The translations under genes were made by a program, and so were the position numbers. This document shows positions 1 to 6,201 of a DNA stretch of 8,679 nucleotides, piece by piece. A model generated the notes under the pieces. That model saw only the letters and a list, made by a program, of their open reading frames with translations. It did not search any database and was not told the DNA's origin. Numbering within the stretch: the first letter of the stretch is position 1; every line of letters begins with the position of its first letter. Location: assembly GCA_044225205.1 (NCBI GenBank), contig JBGAIY010000336.1, positions 1 through 8,679 of the forward strand, given 5' to 3'. The stretch is from JAEUJT01 sp044225205 (GTDB taxonomy: Bacteria > Myxococcota > Myxococcia > Myxococcales > Myxococcaceae).

Positions 1-225
1 GGCTCTGGCGGTCGACGCGGGGGCCTTGGCCTCGAGCTCGGCGGCGGTCATCAACACCGCGTCGGGCAACCGTTCTCGCACCGGCTCAGCGAGCCACACG
101 CCAACGTCGTCGACGAACAGGCCGACGTCGCCGCGCCAGCCATCGAGGGCGTCGGCGCCGTCGGCATCGTCGTTGAACGCTTTGACCGCCGCGCGGCACC
201 AGGCTTCAGAAAACAGCTCCGACAT
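1..225 (-). CDS. Probable SCP-2-like (sterol carrier) protein, N-terminal part, runs off window
   Basis: An open frame of 75 codons starts at ATG 223-225 on the minus strand and continues past base 1 without a stop. The protein begins MSELFSEAWCRAAVKAFNDD, then has an acidic stretch with DALDGWRGDVGLFVDD and a VWLAEPVRERLPDAVLM segment. This pattern (an amphipathic start, a 'GDVGLxV' strand, then a strand with VWL) reminds me of the start of SCP-2 sterol-transfer family proteins, which bind lipids in a small alpha/beta fold. That is recognition by eye on a fragment, so the family name is tentative. The residue composition is protein-like (acidic, hydrophobic, balanced), whereas the overlapping chaperone frame here is Ser/Thr/Cys/Arg-rich, so this frame is the genuine one downstream of 225. 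A GGTGG stretch lies just upstream as a weak ribosome binding site. Translation is probably coupled to the upstream chaperone gene. Confidence 0.6.
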   Translation of the reverse strand, partial: MSELFSEAWCRAAVKAFNDDADGADALDGWRGDVGLFVDDVGVWLAEPVRERLPDAVLMTAAELEAKAPASTARA

Positions 226-1835
226 CCGCTGCCACCGAAACTGCGCTTGATGCTCGAAAACAACCCGCCCTTCTCGGCCGCTTCGCGTTCTTCGTGCGCG
301 CTGCGCTTGGCGAGTTGCTCGGCCAAGGCCCGCTTGAGCACCTCGGGCGTGTCACGGGTGGCGAGCTTCACCTGGCGCGGTTCTCCGGCCTCTTCGACGA
401 CCACCTGCAACAAGCACTCTTCGTCGAGCTTGAAGTCGATGCGCTTGCCGGTCGCGGCGGCGGGCAGTTTCACCGTGCCCAAATACTCGTTGTCGACGAT
501 GAACTCGCTGTCGCCCTGAAAAATGTCGATTTCGATGAATGGGTTGCCCGGCTTCTGCGGCGGAGGCACCCGAAAGCTCTTCGTCGTCGGCACGCTGTGG
601 TTCTTGTCGATGATCTTGCGAAACCGCCCGGTGGGCAGCCCGTAGCCAATGGGCATCGACAGCGCGTCGAGCAAGGTGACCGAGTCGAGCGAGTCCATCG
701 AGTCGCCGAGCAACGCGGCTCCGAGGGCGACGCATTCGTCGGGGTGCACGCCCTTGCGCGGCGCGCGACCGAAGTGTTGCTGAATGCGCTGCTGCACCAG
801 CGGCATGCGGCTCTGGCCGCCGACGAGAATGATTTCGTCAATGGCCGACCGGGGTATGCCCTTCTCGGTCAAGACCTCGTCGCAAATTTCGAAGGTGCGG
901 TCGACGAGGTCTTTCGTCAACGAGTTCAGCTGTTCTCGAGAGACCGACACCCGCAGGTCAATGGGCTTGCCTTTGCGTTCTTCGACATACGGCAACTCGA
1001 TGACCACGTTCTGCATGAGCGAAAGATCGATTTTCGCGGCTTCGGCGGCGTTCTTCACCCGCTGCATGGCAATGGGGCTCTGCGAGAGGTCGATTTTCGT
1101 CTCGGTCTTGAACGACTCCAGCACGAAGTCGATGATGCGGTTGTCGAAGTCGATGCCGCCCAAGAACGTGTCGCCGCCGGTGGCCAGCACTTCGAACACG
1201 TTGCCGGCGATTTGCAGCACCGAGACGTCGAATGTGCCACCGCCCAAGTCGTACACGAGCACGCGCTGGTCGAGCCCGCGGTTGAACCCGTACGCCAACG
1301 CCGCCGCCGTCGGCTCGTTGACGATGCGCTTCACGTTCAACCCGGCGATGGCACCCGCCTCTTTCACCGCTTGGCGTTGGTTGTCGTTGTAATACGCGGG
1401 CACCGTGATGACGGCCTCGTCAATGGGGCCGCCCAGAAACTGCTCGGCGATGGTCTTCACCTGGCCCAACACCAGCGCCGAAATTTCAGGCAGCGAGTAG
1501 ACCCGGCCACCGACGCTGACGGCCGCGGCACCGTCAGACCCTTCGACGATGTCGTAGGTGAAGTACGACTTGAGGTCTTGCACGACCTTCGAGTCGTACT
1601 TGCGGCCGATGAGCCGCTTCGCGCCATAAATGGTGTTGCGCGGGTTGGTGACGATTTGGTCTTTCGCCACCGCGCCGACCACCAAGTCACCCTTGGGCGA
1701 CAAGGCGACCACCGACGGCAGAATCAAATTGCCCTTGTCGGTGGGTACGATGCGCGGCACACGATTGCGCACCGACGCGACGAGCGTGTTCGTCGTGCCG
1801 AGGTCGATGCCGACCACTCGTGCCTTGTCACTCAT
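51..1835 (-). CDS. Hsp70/DnaK-like chaperone with shortened lid and out-of-frame C-terminal extension
   Basis: This is an Hsp70 family ATP-dependent chaperone of the cytoplasm. Starting from MSDKARVVGI there are 594 codons. Hallmarks of the nucleotide-binding domain are GIDLGTTNT (9-17), GAKRLIGR (71-78, holding the conserved Lys), VITVPAYYND (142-151), NEPTAAALAYGF (173-184), DLGGGTFDVS (196-205) and ILVGGQSRMP (336-345). The linker LLDALSMPIG (388-397) matches the LLLDVTPLSLG type. A beta substrate-binding domain follows to about residue 495. Only about 40 charged helical residues replace the roughly 100-residue lid of canonical DnaK. The start at 1835 is preferred over the in-frame ATG at 1856 because GAAGGG (1844-1849) sits 8 bases upstream. 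Genuine coding appears to end at Ser536-Gly537. Residues 538-594 are Ser/Thr/Cys/Arg-rich and lie in the wrong frame over the next gene. Myxococcus SglK is a known DnaK homologue with a social-motility role; equivalence is not shown. No DnaJ or GrpE gene is present here. Confidence 0.93.
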   Translation of the reverse strand: MSDKARVVGIDLGTTNTLVASVRNRVPRIVPTDKGNLILPSVVALSPKGDLVVGAVAKDQIVTNPRNTIYGAKRLIGRKYDSKVVQDLKSYFTYDIVEGSDGAAAVSVGGRVYSLPEISALVLGQVKTIAEQFLGGPIDEAVITVPAYYNDNQRQAVKEAGAIAGLNVKRIVNEPTAAALAYGFNRGLDQRVLVYDLGGGTFDVSVLQIAGNVFEVLATGGDTFLGGIDFDNRIIDFVLESFKTETKIDLSQSPIAMQRVKNAAEAAKIDLSLMQNVVIELPYVEERKGKPIDLRVSVSREQLNSLTKDLVDRTFEICDEVLTEKGIPRSAIDEIILVGGQSRMPLVQQRIQQHFGRAPRKGVHPDECVALGAALLGDSMDSLDSVTLLDALSMPIGYGLPTGRFRKIIDKNHSVPTTKSFRVPPPQKPGNPFIEIDIFQGDSEFIVDNEYLGTVKLPAAATGKRIDFKLDEECLLQVVVEEAGEPRQVKLATRDTPEVLKRALAEQLAKRSAHEEREAAEKGGLFSSIKRSFGGSGCRSCFLKPGAARRSKRSTTMPTAPTPSMAGAATSACSSTTLACGSLSRCENGCPTRC

Positions 1836-1948
1836 CGGTACAACCCTTCGTACCATGATCGCGAAGCATGCGAAGAAACAGGTGGTTTCTTTCGCGCAGG
1901 TGTGGGTCGTTTCTTGAGAGAACGGCCGACCATGCTTGACTGCGCCCC
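1836..1948. promoter_or_regulatory. Divergent intergenic region between chaperone and spmAB genes
   Basis: This gap of 113 bases separates two divergently transcribed genes and must hold both of their start signals. I could not identify a convincing -35/-10 pair on either strand. Apart from the chaperone's Shine-Dalgarno hairpin it holds only short, probably accidental repeats, such as CGAAG repeated around CATG near 1861-1875. Confidence 0.4.
1837..1856 (-). promoter_or_regulatory. Shine-Dalgarno in the loop of a small hairpin at the dnaK-like start
   Basis: Read as mRNA, GGUAC (1854-1850) and GUACC (1841-1837) form a perfect 5-bp stem around an 8-base loop GAAGGGUU that contains the Shine-Dalgarno. 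With a 2-base bulge the stem can gain three more pairs (AUC upstream with the GAU that reaches into the start codon). The Shine-Dalgarno is clear. Any regulatory effect of the hairpin is inference. Confidence 0.45.
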
Positions 1949-3268
1949 GTGCTCAATTGGATTTTTCTGGCCCTGATCGCGGGCTCGGTCATCACCGCGG
2001 GCTTCAACGGCAACATTGCGACCCCGGCGTTTCGAGACGCGAGTTCGCTGTCGGCCAAGTCGGCCGTCGAGTTGGCCATTGGCCTCATTGGTCAAATGTC
2101 ACTCTGGCTGGGGTTCATGGGGGTGCTGCGTGAATCGGGGCTGTTGCGCTCGGTGTCGCGCGCGCTCAAGCCGGTCATGTCACGCCTGTTTCCCGACGTG
2201 CCGGTCGACCACCCGGCCATGGGGGCGATGATCATGAACATTGCCGCGAACATGCTGGGCTTGGGCAACGCGGCGACCCCATTCGGCCTCAAGGCCATGA
2301 AAGAGCTCGACACGCTCAACAAGAACCGAGGCATCGCTTCGAATGCGATGGCCTTGTTTTTGGTCATCAACACCGCCGACGTGGCACTGCTGCCGCTGGG
2401 CGTCGTCGCCATTCGAGCGACGCTGGGCTCGAAAGACTCGTCGGGCATCATGGCCCCCCAGATCATCGGCATGGTCATTCGCATCGCGATCGCCATTGCG
2501 CTGTGTAAAGCGTTTGAAAAGCTGAAGTATTTCGCGCCTGAACGGTATGCCGAGAGCCGGCTCGACGGCCCGGCCGAGACCCCCCAGGTCGACCTGAAAG
2601 AGGCCGAAGCCCTGGCCGCGGAGAAGCCCAAGGCTCCCCCGAGCCGGTTGCTGTTGGCGGCCGTCGTGTTGGGGCTTACCGCCACGTCGCTCGGGGTGTC
2701 GGTGTTCAGGGCGACCGAGACAGGGTCGACCGGCTTCGACCTCGTTCGCGGGCTGATGTCAGACTGGGTTTTGCCCTTGTTGATGGTGCTGATTCTCTCG
2801 GTGGGCGTGGGCCGCAACGTCAGGGTTTACGAAGCCTTCATACCCGCCGCCAAGGAGGGCTTTCAGGTCGCGGTCACCATCATCCCGTTCTTGGTGGCGA
2901 TCATGGTGGCGATCGGCATGTTTCGGGCGTCGGGCGCCATGGGGGCCATCACTTCGGCCCTTGGGGTGTTCACGACACCCCTCGGGTTTCCTCCCGAGGC
3001 GCTGCCCATGGCCCTGATTCGGCCGCTGTCGGGCACGGGGGCGCTGGGCGTGCTGTCAGAAACCATGAAGACCTACGGCCCCGACTCGTTCATTGGGTAC
3101 CTGGTCTCGCTCATCAACGGCAGCTCGGAGACGACGTTCTACGTGCTGGCGCTCTACTTCGGCGCGGTGCACGTGCGCGCGCTGCGGCACACCCTGGCGG
3201 TCTGCCTGATGACCGATGCGTTCGGCTTGGTGATCACCACCGTGCTCGCGCACCTGTTCTTCACGTGA
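1949..3268 (+). CDS. SpmA-SpmB fusion membrane protein (spore maturation / nucleoside-recognition 'Gate' family)
   Basis: A 439-residue integral membrane protein. Residues 1-195 match SpmA: hydrophobic segments near 3-18 and 42-60, the signature NIAANMLGLGNAATPFGLKA (97-116), then LFLVINTADVALLPLG (136-151) and a membrane segment at 171-187. A polar, Pro/Glu-rich linker spans about 196-232. Residues 268-439 match SpmB: DWVLPLLMVLILSVGV (272-287), VYEAFIPAAKEGF (293-305), LIRPLSGTGALGVLS (356-370), and SLINGSSETTFYVLALYFGA (387-406). In Bacillus, separate SpmA and SpmB proteins take part in spore-core dehydration. Homologues, often fused, occur widely in bacteria that make no endospores, where the substrate is unknown. 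The start is GTG at 1949: an in-frame stop at 1937 rules out any ATG further upstream. No good Shine-Dalgarno is visible, so the gene may be poorly translated or leaderless. Confidence 0.92.
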   Translation: MLNWIFLALIAGSVITAGFNGNIATPAFRDASSLSAKSAVELAIGLIGQMSLWLGFMGVLRESGLLRSVSRALKPVMSRLFPDVPVDHPAMGAMIMNIAANMLGLGNAATPFGLKAMKELDTLNKNRGIASNAMALFLVINTADVALLPLGVVAIRATLGSKDSSGIMAPQIIGMVIRIAIAIALCKAFEKLKYFAPERYAESRLDGPAETPQVDLKEAEALAAEKPKAPPSRLLLAAVVLGLTATSLGVSVFRATETGSTGFDLVRGLMSDWVLPLLMVLILSVGVGRNVRVYEAFIPAAKEGFQVAVTIIPFLVAIMVAIGMFRASGAMGAITSALGVFTTPLGFPPEALPMALIRPLSGTGALGVLSETMKTYGPDSFIGYLVSLINGSSETTFYVLALYFGAVHVRALRHTLAVCLMTDAFGLVITTVLAHLFFT

Positions 3269-3343
3269 CCTGCGTTCGCTGGCGAGACGGCCTGAACTGC
3301 CGGTTTCGACCGCGACCATCTTTGCTCAACTGTTCGCCTGCGT
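3269..3343. terminator. Convergent intergenic region with small inverted repeats
   Basis: The 75 bases between the stops of spmAB and pyrF hold three small inverted repeats: CGGC/GCCG (3288-3291 and 3299-3302), CGGT-TTCG-ACCG (3301-3312, a TTCG tetraloop), and CAACTG/CAGTTG (3327-3332 and 3345-3350, running into the end of pyrF). None has a following T-tract, so none is a textbook intrinsic terminator. Transcription from both sides must end around here, but by what mechanism cannot be read from the sequence. Confidence 0.3.
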
Positions 3344-4075
3344 TCAGTTGGTGACGGCGCGGTCGACTTCGGCCCAGATGGCGCGCGCGGCGGAGGTCGG
3401 GTCGGCCGCGGCCGAAATGGGCCGACCGATGACCAGCACCTGCGCTCCAGCCCGAATGGCGGCCTCGGGCGTCTCGACACGGGCTTGGTCGTTGAGCGCC
3501 GAGCCCGTGGGTCGAATGCCCGGGGTGCACAGCACCACCTTCGGCCCGACCACCTGGCGCACCGCCGCGACTTCTCGGGCTGAACACACCAAACCGGTCG
3601 CGCCGCCGTCTCGAACGGCCAGCGCCGCCAACCGCTCCACTTGCCGCTCGGGGGAGTCGCCCACGCCGACTTGGCCCAGCGCCTGTGCATTCATCGACGT
3701 CAAGACCGTCACGGCGAGCACGGTGGGCACGGGGTGACCGGCCTTGGCCGCGCCTGAATTCACTCCGGCCATGGCGGCGCGAACCATGTCGACGCCGCCC
3801 GACGCATGAATCGTGAGGTACGAGACACCGAGCGCGGCCGCCCGGGTCGCCGCGAGTTCAACGGTGTTGGGGATGTCGTGCAACTTCAGGTCTAAAAACA
3901 CCTTCGCGCCGACCTTGAGAAACGCCTCGACGGCGCGAGGCCCGTGCTCGACGAAGAGCGAGAGGCCGACCTTCGCGACCCCCACGTGCTCGGCGATGGC
4001 CGAATACAACGCCACCGCCGGCCCCAGCTCGAGGTCGGCGGCGAAGGCGATGCGGTCGCGAGCGGCAGCGGGCAT
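3344..4075 (-). CDS. pyrF: Orotidine 5'-phosphate decarboxylase
   Basis: This enzyme converts orotidine 5'-monophosphate to UMP, the last step of de novo pyrimidine synthesis, in the cytoplasm. The protein has 243 residues, normal for bacterial PyrF. The catalytic signature DLKLHDIPNT (62-71) gives the charged Asp62-Lys64-Asp67 network. KVGLSL (35-40) carries the substrate-contacting Lys, Asp14 fills the usual N-terminal Asp position, and TIHASGG (88-94) is the expected strand. Phosphate-binding elements are TPGIRP (184-189) and VIGRPI (215-220). The N-terminal strand reads IAFAADLE rather than the usual VALDv, a mild divergence. The ATG at 4075 is the only well-placed start: it lies 17 bases after the dsbA-like stop, although no clear Shine-Dalgarno precedes it. 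The spacing suggests co-transcription and perhaps translational coupling with the upstream gene. Linking UMP synthesis with envelope thiol chemistry makes no obvious functional unit. Confidence 0.95.
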   Translation of the reverse strand: MPAAARDRIAFAADLELGPAVALYSAIAEHVGVAKVGLSLFVEHGPRAVEAFLKVGAKVFLDLKLHDIPNTVELAATRAAALGVSYLTIHASGGVDMVRAAMAGVNSGAAKAGHPVPTVLAVTVLTSMNAQALGQVGVGDSPERQVERLAALAVRDGGATGLVCSAREVAAVRQVVGPKVVLCTPGIRPTGSALNDQARVETPEAAIRAGAQVLVIGRPISAAADPTSAARAIWAEVDRAVTN

Positions 4076-4092
4076 GACGACGGCGAACGCGG

Positions 4093-5148
4093 TTACTTCA
4101 GTTCGCGGTCGATGATCTTCTCGAACTCCGACGCCGGCTGGGCGCCCGAGAGCATGACCCCGTTGATGAAGAATGCCGGAGTGCCATTCACTCCGACTTT
4201 GCGGCCCGCTTCCATGTCGGAGTCGACTTTCGCCTTCATCTTGTTGCCGTCGAGGCAGGCGTCGAACTTGGTCGAGTCGAGACCGAGCGTCTTCGCGTGC
4301 TCCTTGAGGTCTTCGGGGCTCAGCTTTTGTTGGTTGGCGAAGAGCGCCTTGTGAAACTCCCAGAACTTGCCCTGCTCTTCGGCGCACGCGGCGACTTCGG
4401 CGGCCTTGGCGGCCTTCTCGTGAAAGCTCAGAGGGAAATGGCGAAACACCACGCGCACCTTGCCGGCGTACTTTTGCATCACCTCGTCAACCGACGGCTC
4501 GGCGCGGCTGCAGAACGGGCACTGAAAGTCGCTGAACTCGACAATGGTGACCTTGGCGTCGTTCGAGCCCTTCGACGGGCCGACGGCTTCGACTTGCACG
4601 CGGGGTTCTTGCAGCAACATTTCGAAGTTCGCCTTCTTCTTCAGCTCGTCGAAGGTGGCCGAGGCGACGGTGCGCTTCTGGTCTTGGGTCAAGAAGTTGA
4701 TGATCTGCGGCCGCATCGACTCGATGGTGGCGCCCGCGGGCATTTGGGCCTTGTTCTCTTCAAAGACCTTCTTGATGTCGGCGTCGGCCGGGGGCTGAAT
4801 TTTGCCGTCGATGCTCTCCTTGAGCCACTCTTCTTCGGTCTTGCCGACCTTGGTGGCTTCGTCTTTCACCATGGCCTGAATGGCGACTTGCTCGGCGCCC
4901 TGCTGCAGCATCTGAAAGCGCTTCTTGTCGTGCTCTTTGAGTTGCTCGCCCAAGGCGGCCTGCACGTCTTTGAGTTTGACCTCTTTGCCCGAATATTTGG
5001 CGACGACCATTTCAGGGTTTTCACCCGAGACGATTTGCACCGCGGCCGACTTCGTCGAGGCCGACGAATCTTTGTCTTTGTTGCACGCGGAGCCGACGAG
5101 GGCCGTGGCGGCGAGAAGAACAGCGCTTCGACGAAGAATGAAGTTCAT
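4093..5148 (-). CDS. Secreted DsbA-like thioredoxin-fold protein with N-terminal SurA-like helical region
   Basis: A 351-residue exported protein. The N-terminus MNFILRRSAVLLAATALVGS (1-20) followed by Ala-Cys22 looks like a lipoprotein signal, but the residue at -3 is Gly rather than Leu/Val/Ile, so lipidation is probable rather than certain. A Lys/Ser-rich tether follows (23-35). Residues 45-185 are charged and helical, with 'VVAKYSGKEVKLKDVQ', resembling the N-terminal chaperone part of SurA-type peptidyl-prolyl isomerases. Residues 198-351 are a DsbA/BdbD-type thioredoxin fold: FSDFQCPFC with the redox pair Cys210/Cys213, FRHFPLSFHEKA (235-246), cis-Pro loop GTPAFFING (322-330), and a second Cys pair (255, 298) common in this family. 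It probably makes or shuffles disulfides outside the cytoplasm. An in-frame ATG at 5160 (MATP) is an alternative start giving 355 residues. It heads a likely operon with pyrF. Confidence 0.9.
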   Translation of the reverse strand: MNFILRRSAVLLAATALVGSACNKDKDSSASTKSAAVQIVSGENPEMVVAKYSGKEVKLKDVQAALGEQLKEHDKKRFQMLQQGAEQVAIQAMVKDEATKVGKTEEEWLKESIDGKIQPPADADIKKVFEENKAQMPAGATIESMRPQIINFLTQDQKRTVASATFDELKKKANFEMLLQEPRVQVEAVGPSKGSNDAKVTIVEFSDFQCPFCSRAEPSVDEVMQKYAGKVRVVFRHFPLSFHEKAAKAAEVAACAEEQGKFWEFHKALFANQQKLSPEDLKEHAKTLGLDSTKFDACLDGNKMKAKVDSDMEAGRKVGVNGTPAFFINGVMLSGAQPASEFEKIIDRELK

Positions 5149-5188
5149 GGGCGTGGCCATATTCCCGTGACCACACCCGGGCCAGCAA

Positions 5189-5216
5189 ATTGTGCCCGCC
5201 GCGACCAGACGCACAA
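5189..5216 (-). promoter_or_regulatory. Candidate sigma-70 type promoter for the dsbA-like/pyrF operon
   Basis: On the minus strand TTGTGC (5216-5211) and CACAAT (5194-5189) are separated by 16 bases. They match the -35 consensus in 3 of 6 and the -10 in 4 of 6 positions. A start of transcription near 5182 would leave a leader of roughly 20-35 bases before the gene. The match is weak and could be chance, but the flanking DNA is the most AT-rich in the window. Confidence 0.25.
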
Positions 5217-5220
5217 CCAA

Positions 5221-5249
5221 TTGAAATAAATAGGCTTTTTCGACACAAC
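5221..5249 (+). promoter_or_regulatory. Candidate promoter for the orphan gene and sigma factor
   Basis: TTGAAA (5221-5226, 5 of 6 to the -35 consensus) is followed after exactly 17 bases by CACAAC (5244-5249, only 3 of 6 to the -10 consensus). It sits within the AT-rich stretch between the divergent genes and would place transcription about 23 bases before the ATG at 5279. Weak support. Confidence 0.25.
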
Positions 5250-5278
5250 TCTCGGACCGAACCCCGCGATAACCGGTC

Positions 5279-6196
5279 ATGAAGCTTCAATTTCTCAGCA
5301 GCGCCCGCTTCAATCTTCTGACCTCGCCGGAACTGCGCCCCAGCGCCCAGGCCATGGCGTCGTCGTTGCGCAACTTGGGCGTCAACATCACCCCCGAATT
5401 GGAAGCGACCATCGCCGGTGAGCCGCGCCGTCTCAATGCGCTCCACCAGCTCGACTTCAAGGGTGAAAAGACCGCGTTTCAGCACATTGAAGATCTGGCC
5501 CGTGCCGGCACGCTGGTAGACGGCAAGCCGGCCGCGCCGGTGGCGGCTTCGCTGTTCGAACTGGCCGGGTCAGCGCGCGCGTCGAACTACACGGTGGCCA
5601 AGTGCTTCGCCCGCGTCTCTCAGGCGACGTACTCGCTCAACCACGCTGGTGAATTCAACCGCATCATTGGCAACTTGGCCGGCAAGGGCAACGTCACTTT
5701 GGCCGACGGCACGACCCTCACGTGGAACCCGGCGACCCTGCGAATTCGGCTCGACCACATTTCTGACCTCTGGGGCGCGGTCAACCACATCACCAAAGAG
5801 AAGGTGCTGCCCCGCAACGGAGAGCTGTCGGAGGCGATGGACTACGCATACCGCGGCGACATGGCGAACATCACGACGCGGCTCATGGGCGAACAGTTCG
5901 TCAACGTCGCGGGCCGTGAAGCCATGCCCCACATCAACGAAATCGTCGACGGGTACGGCCCCATGTTCGCCGAATTCAGCAACCACGGCGGAGCCGTTCA
6001 AGAAGTTCAGCCGCCGCGACCCGGCACCACCGCGCCGATTCTGATGGCGCTCGAAGAAGGTGGCGCGACCTACGACCGCAGCAATTCACTGGGCTACGTG
6101 GTCGTGCCGGCCAAAGAAGTCGCCGAACGAGGTCTGACCGAATTGACCTACCCCGACGATGACGGCCACGGCTACTTTCGGCTGGGCAATGGCTGA
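5279..6196 (+). CDS. Unrecognised 305-residue protein, first gene of a probable pair with a sigma factor
   Basis: I do not recognise this protein. It begins MKLQFLSSARFNLLTSPELR and shows no signal peptide, membrane segment or lipobox. It has a single Cys (in VAKCFARV). The middle is mixed helical and strand (for example LADGTTLTWNPATLRIRLD, then helices to about residue 210). The last third is Gly/Pro-rich with GYGPMFAEF and a C-terminal strand SLGYVVVPAKEV ending in an acidic DDDGHGYFRLGNG tail. No HExxH, P-loop, GGDEF, kinase or nuclease motif was seen. Codon use resembles the neighbours, and the frame is open throughout, so the gene is probably real. The ATG at 5279 has no good Shine-Dalgarno; the ATG at 5354 is no better. 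The stop lies 5 bases before the sigma-factor start, which suggests one transcript. Possibilities include a regulatory partner of the sigma factor or an exported effector; neither is shown. Confidence 0.75.
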   Translation: MKLQFLSSARFNLLTSPELRPSAQAMASSLRNLGVNITPELEATIAGEPRRLNALHQLDFKGEKTAFQHIEDLARAGTLVDGKPAAPVAASLFELAGSARASNYTVAKCFARVSQATYSLNHAGEFNRIIGNLAGKGNVTLADGTTLTWNPATLRIRLDHISDLWGAVNHITKEKVLPRNGELSEAMDYAYRGDMANITTRLMGEQFVNVAGREAMPHINEIVDGYGPMFAEFSNHGGAVQEVQPPRPGTTAPILMALEEGGATYDRSNSLGYVVVPAKEVAERGLTELTYPDDDGHGYFRLGNG

Positions 6197-6201
6197 CGGC
6201 C

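Noticed and set aside
1836..1856. Start of the chaperone at the upstream in-frame ATG (1856)
   Set aside because: The extra seven residues MVRRVVP consist of the Shine-Dalgarno region of the downstream ATG, and the usual Hsp70 N-terminus fits the ATG at 1835.
1912..1926. Inverted repeat TTCT-TGAG-AGAA upstream of spmAB as an operator
   Set aside because: The arms are only 4 bases and no second copy was seen nearby.
294..1976. A very long plus-strand open frame (560 codons) antisense to the chaperone gene
   Set aside because: The translation is rich in Arg, His, Val and Asp with no domain, as expected for the antisense of a high-GC gene. The minus strand encodes an unmistakable Hsp70.
4297..5229. 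A 310-codon plus-strand open frame antisense to the dsbA-like gene
   Set aside because: It is Leu/Gly/His/Arg-rich low-complexity sequence, while the minus strand has a complete thioredoxin fold with CPFC and cis-Pro motifs.
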